Source: JAKOQB01 sp036824465 (GTDB lineage: Bacteria > Pseudomonadota > Gammaproteobacteria > Burkholderiales > Burkholderiaceae_F). Taken from it: DNA of 28,069 nt. Under the pieces are notes generated by a model. The model did not search any database, was not told where the DNA came from, and saw only the letters and a list, made by a program, of their open reading frames with translations. Positions 16,740 through 23,694 of the stretch are shown here, one piece after another; position 1 is the stretch's first letter, and each line of letters opens with the position of its first letter. The stretch is from contig DAITAC010000056.1 in assembly GCA_036824465.1 (NCBI GenBank), forward strand, positions 1-28,069, given 5' to 3'. Both the position numbers and the translations under genes were made by a program.

Positions 16740-17086
16740 TTGCTGTCCCCTGCCTGTCTCTCCTCTGCCAGGTCGGGCGGCACGCCGCTGCCGCCGACAG
16801 AGTCATGCGGTTGACATCTCGTCGCATCGGTTGCGACATCCCGGCCCGCGCCGCCGCGACGGCTTTCAACCGGCCGATCGAGTAGCTTCGTCGCCTGCGC
16901 TGCTTCGACGCGCGCGGTCGACTCGTTGCCGCCGACGGGCGAAGCGCCGTTGCCTGACTGCAATGGCTTGGCCACCGCCGATTGCGCCAGGACGACCGTC
17001 GTCGGTATCGCCGCGCCAGCCGACAGCGCGGCCGATTGCTTCAGAAAGCGGCGGCGCGCAGGGAAGCGATTACGTTGATTGGTCAA
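16736..17086 (-). CDS. Small Tat-signal protein coupled to the amidase
   Basis: 116 residues from a TTG at 17086, preferred because AAGGAG lies six bases upstream. A Tat signal follows at once: RRRFLKQS, then AALSAGAAIPTTVVLA with cleavage near AVA-K. An upstream start at 17182 would bury the signal. The mature part (about 80 residues) is low-complexity with no recognisable domain. It may be a genuine small exported protein or the front of a decayed Tat substrate. Its stop overlaps the amidase ATG (ATGA), showing the two are translated together. Confidence 0.55.
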   Translation of the reverse strand: MTNQRNRFPARRRFLKQSAALSAGAAIPTTVVLAQSAVAKPLQSGNGASPVGGNESTARVEAAQATKLLDRPVESRRGGAGRDVATDATRCQPHDSVGGSGVPPDLAEERQAGDSK

Positions 17087-17191
17087 TGCCGGCTCCTTGA
17101 GGTGCTTCGCGGGCCAGCCAAGGATAACGCGCGCGGCAAGGCAGCCTTCAGGTGCTGTGATCGCCGAGTGGCCCCGGCTCAATCCGCGCGC

Positions 17192-17971
17192 TCAGAAGCG
17201 GTAACGGTAAGTGAGTCCAATGCCGACATCGGCGCTGGCATCGGCAAATCCACCGGTGGCGTGCAACTGCCACCGGCTCGGTCCGCTGGTGCACGCGCCG
17301 TAGACGGTGACTTCGCGCAGTGGTCCGAGCCGCGTCAACGGCTGTCGATAGTCGTAGAAGGCGCCGACCTGGCAGCGTTCAAGCATGGGCGTGAACGCGC
17401 CGATTTCGCCGTACCAGGGATCGCGATACGGTTTGAAGCCGGACGGATCACCGGTACGGCGGTAGCCTGCGTGGCCGAACGCGGTGGTCTGTGCGACGTT
17501 TTGCAGCAGTTCGAATTGAAGCGCCACGTCGGTTGCGCCGGTACCGAGGCCGCGATTGACGTCGCCGGTGGCCGTCTTCACTTTCAGGGTCAGATCAACG
17601 CCGGTCGATGCACTCGTATACTCGTGCAGTTCGTATGACAGCTTCAGCCAGACATCGCCCAGCCCGCGCTCGGTGACTCGCTGCCTGCGTGGTTGCGGAT
17701 TGACCGAGCCGATCCCGGGCAGCACGGTTTCGAAACTCGAAACCACCAGCAGCGGCGCCTGCATTTCGCCCGTCCACCGCCCCGCGCGATGACGGATCAC
17801 GAACGGCACGTTGGTGATGTCGGTGCGATCGGGTTCGCCGTATCTTCCACTGGTGCGCTCGACCGTGACCTGCACGTCGGTGCGGCGGTCCTCCTCAAGG
17901 TCGAGCGCGTTTACGTCACAAGCAAAGACGGCCCACCACGCGCCGGTCAGGCCGCGCAGCAGCGGTCTCAT
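17192..17971 (-). CDS. Outer-membrane beta-barrel protein, transporter-like
   Basis: 259 residues with a signal peptide (MRPLLRGLTGAWWAVFACDV, cleavage near NA-L). Amphipathic strands with frequent aromatic ends run throughout (GDVWLKLSYELHEY, DVALQFELLQNV, QVGAFYDYRQPL), and the protein ends with phenylalanine in GLTYRYRF, the standard outer-membrane insertion signal. It resembles the phenol-degradation MetA-like barrel group, tentatively. Its ATG overlaps the TGA of the NtrC-family regulator gene (ATGA, 17968-17971), so it is translated with the regulator. A link between sensing and an outer-membrane channel follows, though the ligand is unknown. Confidence 0.8.
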   Translation of the reverse strand: MRPLLRGLTGAWWAVFACDVNALDLEEDRRTDVQVTVERTSGRYGEPDRTDITNVPFVIRHRAGRWTGEMQAPLLVVSSFETVLPGIGSVNPQPRRQRVTERGLGDVWLKLSYELHEYTSASTGVDLTLKVKTATGDVNRGLGTGATDVALQFELLQNVAQTTAFGHAGYRRTGDPSGFKPYRDPWYGEIGAFTPMLERCQVGAFYDYRQPLTRLGPLREVTVYGACTSGPSRWQLHATGGFADASADVGIGLTYRYRF

Positions 17972-19371
17972 TCGCCGTCGTCTCCGGTGGCGCCGCGCGC
18001 GCGAAGGTCGAGCTTCTCGAGCCGATAACGCAGCGCATCTCGAGTGATGCCGAGCAGGCGCGCCGCCTGCGTCACGTTGTCGCTCGCGAGTTCGAGCGCA
18101 CGCGTGATCGCGTTGCGTTCGAGCTTTTCGAGATTCAGATTGTCGGCGCCCGGTCGCACAGTCGGCGCATCGGCGGCGCGCGACTCGACGAAGGACAACT
18201 CGCGTTGGCTGATGACATCGCCGGTCGTCATGAGTACCACCTGCTCCATCATGTTGCGCAGCTCGCGCACGTTGCCTGGCCAGCTGTGTTTCAACAGTGC
18301 CGCCTCCGCATCCGGCGCAAAGCGCAGCCCCGGCTTGCGATAGCGCGCGCCGTGCGCCTGCAGGAAGTGCCGCGCCAGCAACAAGACATCGCTGTCGCGT
18401 TCGCGCAGAGGCGGTACGCGGATATCGACGATGCGCAGGCGGAAGAACAGGTCGCTGCGGAACTTGCCCGCGTCGACCATCGATTCCAGAGAGCGATGCG
18501 TGGCGCTGATGATCCGGACATTGACGCGTTGTTCACGCAGGCCGCCCAGGCGACGCACGCGCTTTTCTTCGAGCAGCTTGAGGAGCTTGACTTGCGTTGA
18601 TGGCTCGGCCTCGCCAATCTCGTCCAGAAACACGGTGCCGCCCTCGGCAGTCTCGATCAGACCGGACTTGCGCGCCTGGGCACCGGTGAAAGCGCCTTTC
18701 TCATAGCCGAAGAGTTCGGCCTCAATCAGCTGCGCCGGAAGCGCGCCACAGTTCAACTCCATAAAGGGCTGGTCGCGCCGCAGGCCATCGAAGTGCAGCG
18801 CACGTGCAACGAGTTCCTTGCCGGTTCCGGTCTCACCGGAAATCAGTACCGCGGGCGCCTCGGCATCGGCGAGTCGTGTCTCCGACTCCAGCACCATGCG
18901 GATGCGGCGCCGCAGTTCCCGCATTGGCGCGGACTCGCCGATGATCTTGTCGACACCGCTGTCCTGCGCCTCTCGTTGCGTGTAGTAGTCGAGCGCGCCG
19001 ACCAGCCGCGACTGGCTCAGAAGTTTCTCCAGCAGCAGCTTCAGTTCAGACAACGCGAGCGGCTTGGTCAGATAGTCGACCGCACCCGCCTTCATCGCGC
19101 TCACGGCAAGTTCAACATTGCCGTGCCCGGTCATCATGACGACCTGCACCTGCGGATCCGCCTTGCGGATACGCACCAGTGTCTCCAGACCGTCGATGCC
19201 CGGCAGGTTGTAGTCCAGCAGTACCACCTCGGGCCGAAAGCGATCGATCTCGGCCAGCCCTTCCAGCCCCGAGCCGGCGATGCGTACGTCGTATTCAAGG
19301 CGCTGCAGATACGTGCTGAGGTTGCGCGCCAGAGTCACCTCGTCCTCGATGATCAGCACGGCTCGTCCCAT
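17968..19371 (-). CDS. NtrC-family sigma-54-dependent response regulator
   Basis: 467 residues from ATG 19371 (GGAG nine bases upstream). Further in-frame starts up to 19485 are unlikely because they lie in or near a terminator hairpin. Receiver domain: acidic pocket E9-D10, phosphorylation site D53, K103. The AAA domain has Walker A GETGTGKE (179-186), sigma-54 contact loop GAFTGA (226-231) and Walker B GGTVFLDEIGE (244-254), all intact. A Fis-type helix-turn-helix closes the protein (TQAARLLGITRDALRYRLEK). It binds upstream DNA and remodels sigma-54 polymerase. The kinase gene lies just upstream with the repeat-protein gene between them, and that gene carries a sigma-54 promoter. Confidence 0.92.
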   Translation of the reverse strand: MGRAVLIIEDEVTLARNLSTYLQRLEYDVRIAGSGLEGLAEIDRFRPEVVLLDYNLPGIDGLETLVRIRKADPQVQVVMMTGHGNVELAVSAMKAGAVDYLTKPLALSELKLLLEKLLSQSRLVGALDYYTQREAQDSGVDKIIGESAPMRELRRRIRMVLESETRLADAEAPAVLISGETGTGKELVARALHFDGLRRDQPFMELNCGALPAQLIEAELFGYEKGAFTGAQARKSGLIETAEGGTVFLDEIGEAEPSTQVKLLKLLEEKRVRRLGGLREQRVNVRIISATHRSLESMVDAGKFRSDLFFRLRIVDIRVPPLRERDSDVLLLARHFLQAHGARYRKPGLRFAPDAEAALLKHSWPGNVRELRNMMEQVVLMTTGDVISQRELSFVESRAADAPTVRPGADNLNLEKLERNAITRALELASDNVTQAARLLGITRDALRYRLEKLDLRARGATGDDGE

Positions 19372-19473
19372 CCTCGTCTGCTCCATCTCACGCCTGGTGG
19401 CGCTGCACGACATAGGCTCAGATTGCGCGTACATCGGCGTCCTGCCTCTCATGTATGACTGAATGAATTCGAG

Positions 19474-19539
19474 GAAAGAACGCACGTCGCCGCCTTGCGC
19501 GAGGAAGGGTTCGCGTTTTCTGGGCGACGTGCGTCTTTC
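19474..19539 (-). terminator. Long hairpin between repeat-protein and response-regulator genes
   Basis: GAAAGACGCACGTCGCC pairs with GGCGACGTGCGTTCTTTC with one bulged base, around 31 bases that contain a second small dyad. It starts 13 bp after the repeat-protein stop and ends in a T-rich TTCTTTCC on the transcribed strand. It probably ends or attenuates the sigma-54 transcript before the regulator gene. Confidence 0.6.
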
Positions 19540-19551
19540 GTTGCGACATGG

Positions 19552-19860
19552 TCAGCCGACTTTCTCTGGTTTCTGCGGTTTCTCGGGCTTTTCCACTTCG
19601 AGTTTCGCCAGCAGTGAGCCCTGGTCAGCGACGCCCACCTTCTCCGGTTTCTGCGGCTTCTCGGGCTTTTCCACTTCGATTTTCGCCAGCAGCGAGCCCT
19701 GGTCAGCGATGCCCACCTTTTCAGGTTTCTGCGGCTTCTCGGGCTTCTCGACTTCCGCCCGCGCCTGCGAAGGGCTGACCGGGGCCATGGCGGCGGAGGC
19801 CGCAATACTGAACGACGCGAGGGCCGATGCGACTGCGATTGCAAGTTGACGAGAGTTCAT
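19552..19860 (-). CDS. Exported protein made of 26-residue tandem repeats
   Basis: 102 residues, family not recognised. ATG 19860 has AAAGGA about eight bases upstream. A Sec signal peptide (MNSRQLAIAVASALASFSIA, cleavage near ASA) is followed by a short linker. Then come two full units and a partial third of a 26-residue repeat (36-61, 62-87, 88-102). Each unit has a charged Pro/Lys/Glu half (VEKPEKPQKPEKVG) and a hydrophobic half (ADQGSLLAK). The mature protein is nearly all repeat, has no cysteine and is probably extended. It lies between a kinase and an NtrC-type regulator and has a sigma-54 promoter. It may be an envelope peptide, a secreted signal or a stress-response protein; none can be proven here. 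Confidence 0.8.
   Translation of the reverse strand: MNSRQLAIAVASALASFSIAASAAMAPVSPSQARAEVEKPEKPQKPEKVGIADQGSLLAKIEVEKPEKPQKPEKVGVADQGSLLAKLEVEKPEKPQKPEKVG
19555..19755 (-). repeat. 78-bp tandem repeat, about 2.6 copies, within the gene
   Basis: Units begin with the same 3' half at 19568, 19646 and 19724, exactly 78 bp apart (26 codons). Copies differ at only a few, mostly synonymous, bases. Copy number is likely to vary between strains. Confidence 0.9.
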
Positions 19861-19960
19861 GACGGGTTCCTTTCAATTTGGAGTCCTGACGACCGTCGCG
19901 CTGTGGCTCGACGATGCGCCATCGACTGCTCCAGATTGTTCGATGGCTTGCCCTCTGCAA

Positions 19961-19976
19961 TGCAGAGTGCGTGCCA
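19961..19976 (-). promoter_or_regulatory. Sigma-54 promoter of the repeat-protein gene
   Basis: On the minus strand it reads TGGCACGCACTCTGCA. Against the consensus TGGCACG-N4-TTGCW only one base differs, and GG-N10-GC spacing is exact. The start site would be near 19950, leaving a leader of about 90 bases. The intact sigma-54 activator encoded downstream is the obvious partner. Confidence 0.7.
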
Positions 19977-20142
19977 GCGCTGCCTGCAATGAAAAATCAA
20001 TGACTTGCGCTGTTGACCCGCGATTAAGGTCGCACGCGCTGCGCGAAATCCCGCGGTCCATCGGGGCACTACACCCAATGTTCGCCGCACTCATCAGACC
20101 GGCAGAAGATGTTGAACGAAGCATTTGCAGTTCGATCCGACA

Positions 20143-21597
20143 TCAGTGCGCCGTGGGCGCGCTTGATGCAGAGTGCCCGTCAGGCCGCGTCACCGCGCCC
20201 AGCGCGACATCTTTCGTGCGGTTCGATTCATTTGACTTCGCCGCGGGCAACATCACCGTCACGCGCGTTCCTCGGCCTGGTTCGCTCGTCATCTGCACGC
20301 TGCCTCCCAGGCGCGACACCGTACGGCGAACCAGCGCCAGCCCCATGCCAAGACCGCGCGCCTTGGTCGTGTAAAAGGGCTTGAAAACCTTGTCGATATC
20401 GGAGGGTGCAACGCCCATGCCGCTATCGATGACCTCGAGCGTTGCCGCGCGCGGTGTAGCGCGCGCCTCGATGCGCACGTTGTCGCCGACGCCAGTGGCC
20501 TCCAGTGCGTTGGCAAGGATCGAGTTCAGCACCTGCATCACCAGTACTGCGTCGGCGCGCACGGCCGGCAGATCATCGGCGAGGCCGACGGTGAGTTGGG
20601 TGCCGCGCGCTTGAAACTGCGCCTCGAAGTGCTCAACGACCTCGATCACTGCCTTGCGCAGATCGGTGGTGGCAGCGGCGCCGCCGTCCAGGGCGTCGCT
20701 TGCGTAGCTCAGAATCGTGCGCACCAGCCGGTCGATACGATCGACGTTGCGTACCACCTCCTGCGCGTCCTCGCGCCGCGCTTCACCAATCTCGATTTGC
20801 AGTTCGGCCGACGACCGGATCGACGCCAGTGGATTACGGATGCTGTGCGCGACCGCCGCGGACATCTCGCCGACCAACGCCAGCGCCTCAGTCTCGACCA
20901 GGCGCGAGCGCTGCTCGCGCAGTACGCGGTTGGCGCGCACCACCAGCCACAGCAGCGACAGGTACAGGAACAGGCCACCGACGATCGCAGAAGCCCAGAC
21001 CATCCGCGTGCCCTCGTGAATCGTCCTGAACAATGCGCGCGGCACCTTGTACAGCTCGACCACGCCGATCAGCCGCTGTCCCGCGCTGTCGTACACGGGC
21101 AGATAGTTCTCCACGTAGTCCACGCGCTCGGCGCCAAGCAGCATGTGCTCGGGTTTGTCTTTCAGTTCATCCGCAATCGAGCCGCGATTTACGACGACCT
21201 CGCCCGTCAGCGCCTCCTCCAACTCGTCGTTACGCTCGAAAACGCGGCCGATGATCGCGGCATCGCTGGACCAGAGCGCACGACGGTCCGGCGTGTACAC
21301 GTTGGCGCGCAGCACGTCCGGTATTGCGGCGATGTGGCTGAAGAACTCCGCAAAGGCGGACGCACCGCCGGCTTCGCCGCGCTCGAAGTACTCGGCCACA
21401 CGCTGTGTATTGACGATGCTCTGCACGAACTCGCGGCTGACGGCGGCGTCGCGGTCGAGCATGTGATGCTCGAGGAAGCGCGTCATCACCAGAGCCACGC
21501 CGACGCTGAAGACGATCACCGACAGCAGGCTGGTGACGGAAAACCAGCGCAGCAGGCTGAAATCGGGGCGCTTGAGGCTGACGATCCAGACCGGCAT
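20143..21597 (-). CDS. Membrane sensor histidine kinase
   Basis: 484 residues from ATG 21597; a GTG at 21627 would add ten residues but sits 4 bp from a hairpin. Neither start has a clear ribosome binding site. Membrane helices lie near 21-40 and 199-220 and enclose a periplasmic sensor domain of about 155 residues. There is no obvious HAMP domain. The H-box is AVAHSIRNPLASIRSS (His251). The ATPase has the N-box NSILANALEA, G1 DSGMGVAP and G2 GLGMGLALV. It phosphorylates a partner regulator, most likely the NtrC-family protein encoded two genes downstream. The repeat-protein gene lies between the two. Confidence 0.9.
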   Translation of the reverse strand: MPVWIVSLKRPDFSLLRWFSVTSLLSVIVFSVGVALVMTRFLEHHMLDRDAAVSREFVQSIVNTQRVAEYFERGEAGGASAFAEFFSHIAAIPDVLRANVYTPDRRALWSSDAAIIGRVFERNDELEEALTGEVVVNRGSIADELKDKPEHMLLGAERVDYVENYLPVYDSAGQRLIGVVELYKVPRALFRTIHEGTRMVWASAIVGGLFLYLSLLWLVVRANRVLREQRSRLVETEALALVGEMSAAVAHSIRNPLASIRSSAELQIEIGEARREDAQEVVRNVDRIDRLVRTILSYASDALDGGAAATTDLRKAVIEVVEHFEAQFQARGTQLTVGLADDLPAVRADAVLVMQVLNSILANALEATGVGDNVRIEARATPRAATLEVIDSGMGVAPSDIDKVFKPFYTTKARGLGMGLALVRRTVSRLGGSVQMTSEPGRGTRVTVMLPAAKSNESNRTKDVALGAVTRPDGHSASSAPTAH

Positions 21598-21630
21598 CGC
21601 TGTGTCGCGTGTGTGAGTGTGGCCCACATG

Positions 21631-21660
21631 AATCGGCGCAGCGCAGGCGCTGCGCCGATT
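21631..21660 (-). terminator. 14-bp perfect stem between exported protein and kinase genes
   Basis: AATCGGCGCAGCGC and GCGCTGCGCCGATT form a perfect stem around two bases, 8 bp after the stop of the 126-aa gene and just before the kinase gene. No U tract follows, so it may act with Rho, or block kinase translation. Confidence 0.5.
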
Positions 21661-21668
21661 CCGGCCGT

Positions 21669-22049
21669 TTAGTTGCGCACGCGGCAGATCGCATCAACGA
21701 TCGGGGTGACGATCTGGCCACTCGAATTCTGGATCGCGGCACGAACGCGTCCGTCGACGATGAAATTGCCCGAGACTGCGGTCGCGCCCTGCGCGATGTC
21801 GTTGGAATTGCTGTCGAAATCGAACTGGGCCTCGTCGCCGACCGCCGCCCGAAAATTGCTCATCGCGGTCTTGTCGCCCGACGCGACGACGGCGCTGTAG
21901 GAACCCGCGGCAAGGTTGCTGCCGTCGACGGAAATCCTTGATCGGTTGGTGCGCTTCTCGCAGGAGACGCGCACATCGGCGGCAGCGGCAGCGAAACTGA
22001 CCAGTGACAAAGCTGCGATCGCGGCAGCAGTGAGGTTGCGTACAGACAT
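21669..22049 (-). CDS. Exported protein with one likely disulfide, 126 aa
   Basis: Family not recognised. The ATG at 22049 has AAGGAG eight bases upstream and a signal peptide follows (MSVRNLTAAAIAALSLVSFA, cleavage near AAA-D). The mature part of about 100 residues is strand-rich (ISVDGSNLAAGSYSAVV, AAVGDEAQFDFDS, VSGNFIVDGRVRAAI) and has just two cysteines, C30 near the start and C122 near the end, which would tie the domain ends together. It lies between the subtilisin gene and the kinase gene, each separated by a hairpin, so it looks independently transcribed. A role as protease inhibitor or substrate is only a guess from position. Confidence 0.75.
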   Translation of the reverse strand: MSVRNLTAAAIAALSLVSFAAAAADVRVSCEKRTNRSRISVDGSNLAAGSYSAVVASGDKTAMSNFRAAVGDEAQFDFDSNSNDIAQGATAVSGNFIVDGRVRAAIQNSSGQIVTPIVDAICRVRN

Positions 22050-22196
22050 GGTGTGACTCCTTGGATGGATTGGAGGGATCGAGATGCGTCGGCCCGATCA
22101 GTTATCGAGCTGTCCTCACAGAGCGCAGCGCCTGCGCCCTGATACATCGATGTCAGAAAGGCGGGATGCGCATCAACCGGTGAGACGAACGAAGCC

Positions 22197-22216
22197 CGGC
22201 GCCCTCGCGGGCGCCG
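22197..22216 (-). terminator. Hairpin after the subtilisin gene
   Basis: On the transcribed strand CGGCGCCC-GCGA-GGGCGCCG is a perfect 8-bp stem with a GNRA tetraloop, 27 bp after the protease stop, followed by GGCTTCGTTCG. It is the probable end of the protease transcript, though the U tract is weak. Confidence 0.55.
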
Positions 22217-22243
22217 ACACGTACTTCCAACCGGGAACGAAAG

Positions 22244-23542
22244 TCAGCGCGGGCAGACCGGGTCGACCGGCGCAACGCCGGTGACCGCCGCAGCGGCATC
22301 GATCTGCCGCTGCGTTGCTCCGCAAAGCGCGCTGGTGGAGCGCGCGAGGTAACGCACAAGGTCCTTCGCGGACAGCGCAGGCTGCTGCCCGCGCACCAGC
22401 GCAGCGGTGCCGGCCACGATCGGCGCGGCCATCGACGTGCCGCTCCAGGTACCGAAGCCGCCGCCCGGCACTGTGCTCGTAATGCCATCACCCGGTGCGG
22501 CGACCCTGATCCACGATCCGTAGTTGCTGAAGCCCGCCAGTCGTGCGTTGTTGGCGCTGGCCGCGACCGGCATCAGTCCATACGCGCCTTCGGCGGCCGG
22601 AAACTGCTGTTCCGACGAACTCGCGCCATTGCCGGCGGCCGCGATCACGACCGCACCGCGGCTGGTAGCGCAGCGCTGTCGGTCGTCGTTGTAGCCGGGA
22701 TCGCTGAAGGTGGCGACATCGGTCGGGCGATCCAGGAACGAACACGACGCCAGCCGCGCAATCGAGTCCATGATGCGCGTGCGGCTCAAGCTGCCGAGGC
22801 TCAGGTTGATCACATCTGCGCCGTTCTCGGTCGCGCGCAGGATCGCCTCCGCAAGCACCCACGCATTGCCCTGACCTTCGGCGTCAAGAACTCGCATCGG
22901 CATGATCTGGGCGCCCGGCGCGACGAGCGCGATCAGCCCGGCCACATGCGTGCCGTGCCCGAAGCCGGCATTCACCGAGCTGCCGACTTCCGCGGGAGTC
23001 GTGTCGCCATCGACGAAATCGAAGCCTGGCAACAGTCGGCCCTGCAATACGGGGTGATCGAGGTCGACGCCGGTGTCGAGCACCGCCACACGCACGCCGG
23101 CACCAGTACTGAATTGATGCGCTTGCGCCAGATGGATCGCCGGTGGCGCCCATTGCGCGGCATAGGCGCCCGCCGTGCCGATCGCCCAGACGAAATTGCG
23201 GCGCGCCTCGGGCGAGCTGTGGACGAAGTTGGGCTCCGCCTGCAAGACGGTGATGTCCTTGCGCAGCGCCGTGATGGTGTCCTTGACGTTAGCGGCAGGA
23301 TCGATCAGCTTCAGACGGAAGATCGGCCTGGCGCCGAAACTCGCGAGCTGACTGAGTTGGTACTTGGTAAGCAGATCCTGCAGCGCCGCGGCCGTGGTCA
23401 GTTGAACCAGGATTTCGCCCGGCACCGCCGGATCGCTTCCGGCCAAGGCGCGCGCCGGAAGGCCCATAGCGAACAGCGTCGCGGCCAGCGCGACGCCAAG
23501 GCGACGGGAAATGCGCGCAAGCGGCGCACGGAAGGGCAGCAT
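22244..23542 (-). CDS. Exported subtilisin-like serine protease (S8)
   Basis: 432 residues. ATG 23542 has AGGGG eight bases upstream. Signal peptide 1-34 (cleavage near ALA-G) is followed by an inhibitor-I9-like prodomain (about 41-108, GEILVQLTT to EPNFVHSS). The catalytic domain contains D156 (AVLDTGVD), H199 (GHGTHVAG), oxyanion N305 (AAAGNG) and S370 (GTSMAAP), so it should be active. It ends at the catalytic domain, with no autotransporter barrel or membrane anchor, so it is periplasmic or secreted. It follows the CHAT protease gene by 152 bp, with an ECF-like promoter in the gap. I infer a role in the ECF-CHAT module. Confidence 0.93.
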   Translation of the reverse strand: MLPFRAPLARISRRLGVALAATLFAMGLPARALAGSDPAVPGEILVQLTTAAALQDLLTKYQLSQLASFGARPIFRLKLIDPAANVKDTITALRKDITVLQAEPNFVHSSPEARRNFVWAIGTAGAYAAQWAPPAIHLAQAHQFSTGAGVRVAVLDTGVDLDHPVLQGRLLPGFDFVDGDTTPAEVGSSVNAGFGHGTHVAGLIALVAPGAQIMPMRVLDAEGQGNAWVLAEAILRATENGADVINLSLGSLSRTRIMDSIARLASCSFLDRPTDVATFSDPGYNDDRQRCATSRGAVVIAAAGNGASSSEQQFPAAEGAYGLMPVAASANNARLAGFSNYGSWIRVAAPGDGITSTVPGGGFGTWSGTSMAAPIVAGTAALVRGQQPALSAKDLVRYLARSTSALCGATQRQIDAAAAVTGVAPVDPVCPR

Positions 23543-23646
23543 GGAAGACACCCCTGATCTTATGGTTCTGATGGGCTACAGAGGGCGGAAGCCATCGGCT
23601 GATACAACGGTGTCTGCACGCATGCGCCGCCGCCAGTGCAATGTTA

Positions 23647-23672
23647 AACGCCCGCAGGCCGCCGTTTATTCC
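23647..23672 (-). promoter_or_regulatory. ECF-like promoter before the subtilisin gene
   Basis: On the minus strand GGAAT (23672-23668), 17 bases, then CGTT (23650-23647), the usual ECF -35/-10 pattern. It lies between the CHAT stop and the protease start, giving a leader of about 95 bases. The ECF factor encoded upstream is the natural candidate to read it. Confidence 0.4.
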
Positions 23673-23694
23673 CTGGTCGACAGCAATTCGTGCG

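Noticed and set aside
19372..19485. Upstream extension of the response regulator to a GTG at 19485
   Set aside because: The GTG lies in a terminator stem and the extra residues precede the receiver domain without homology.
19555..19755. Regular 78-bp repeats considered as a CRISPR-like array
   Set aside because: No unique spacers; the repeats are continuous, in frame and encode a signal-peptide protein.
20596..21672. Plus-strand open frame of 358 codons opposite the histidine kinase
   Set aside because: Arginine/histidine/glutamine-rich antisense product with no domain; kinase motifs on the minus strand are complete.
19552..23542. PEP-CTERM or LPXTG-type sorting signals on the exported proteins
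   Set aside because: None of the C-termini has a PEP or LPXTG motif followed by a hydrophobic helix and basic tail.
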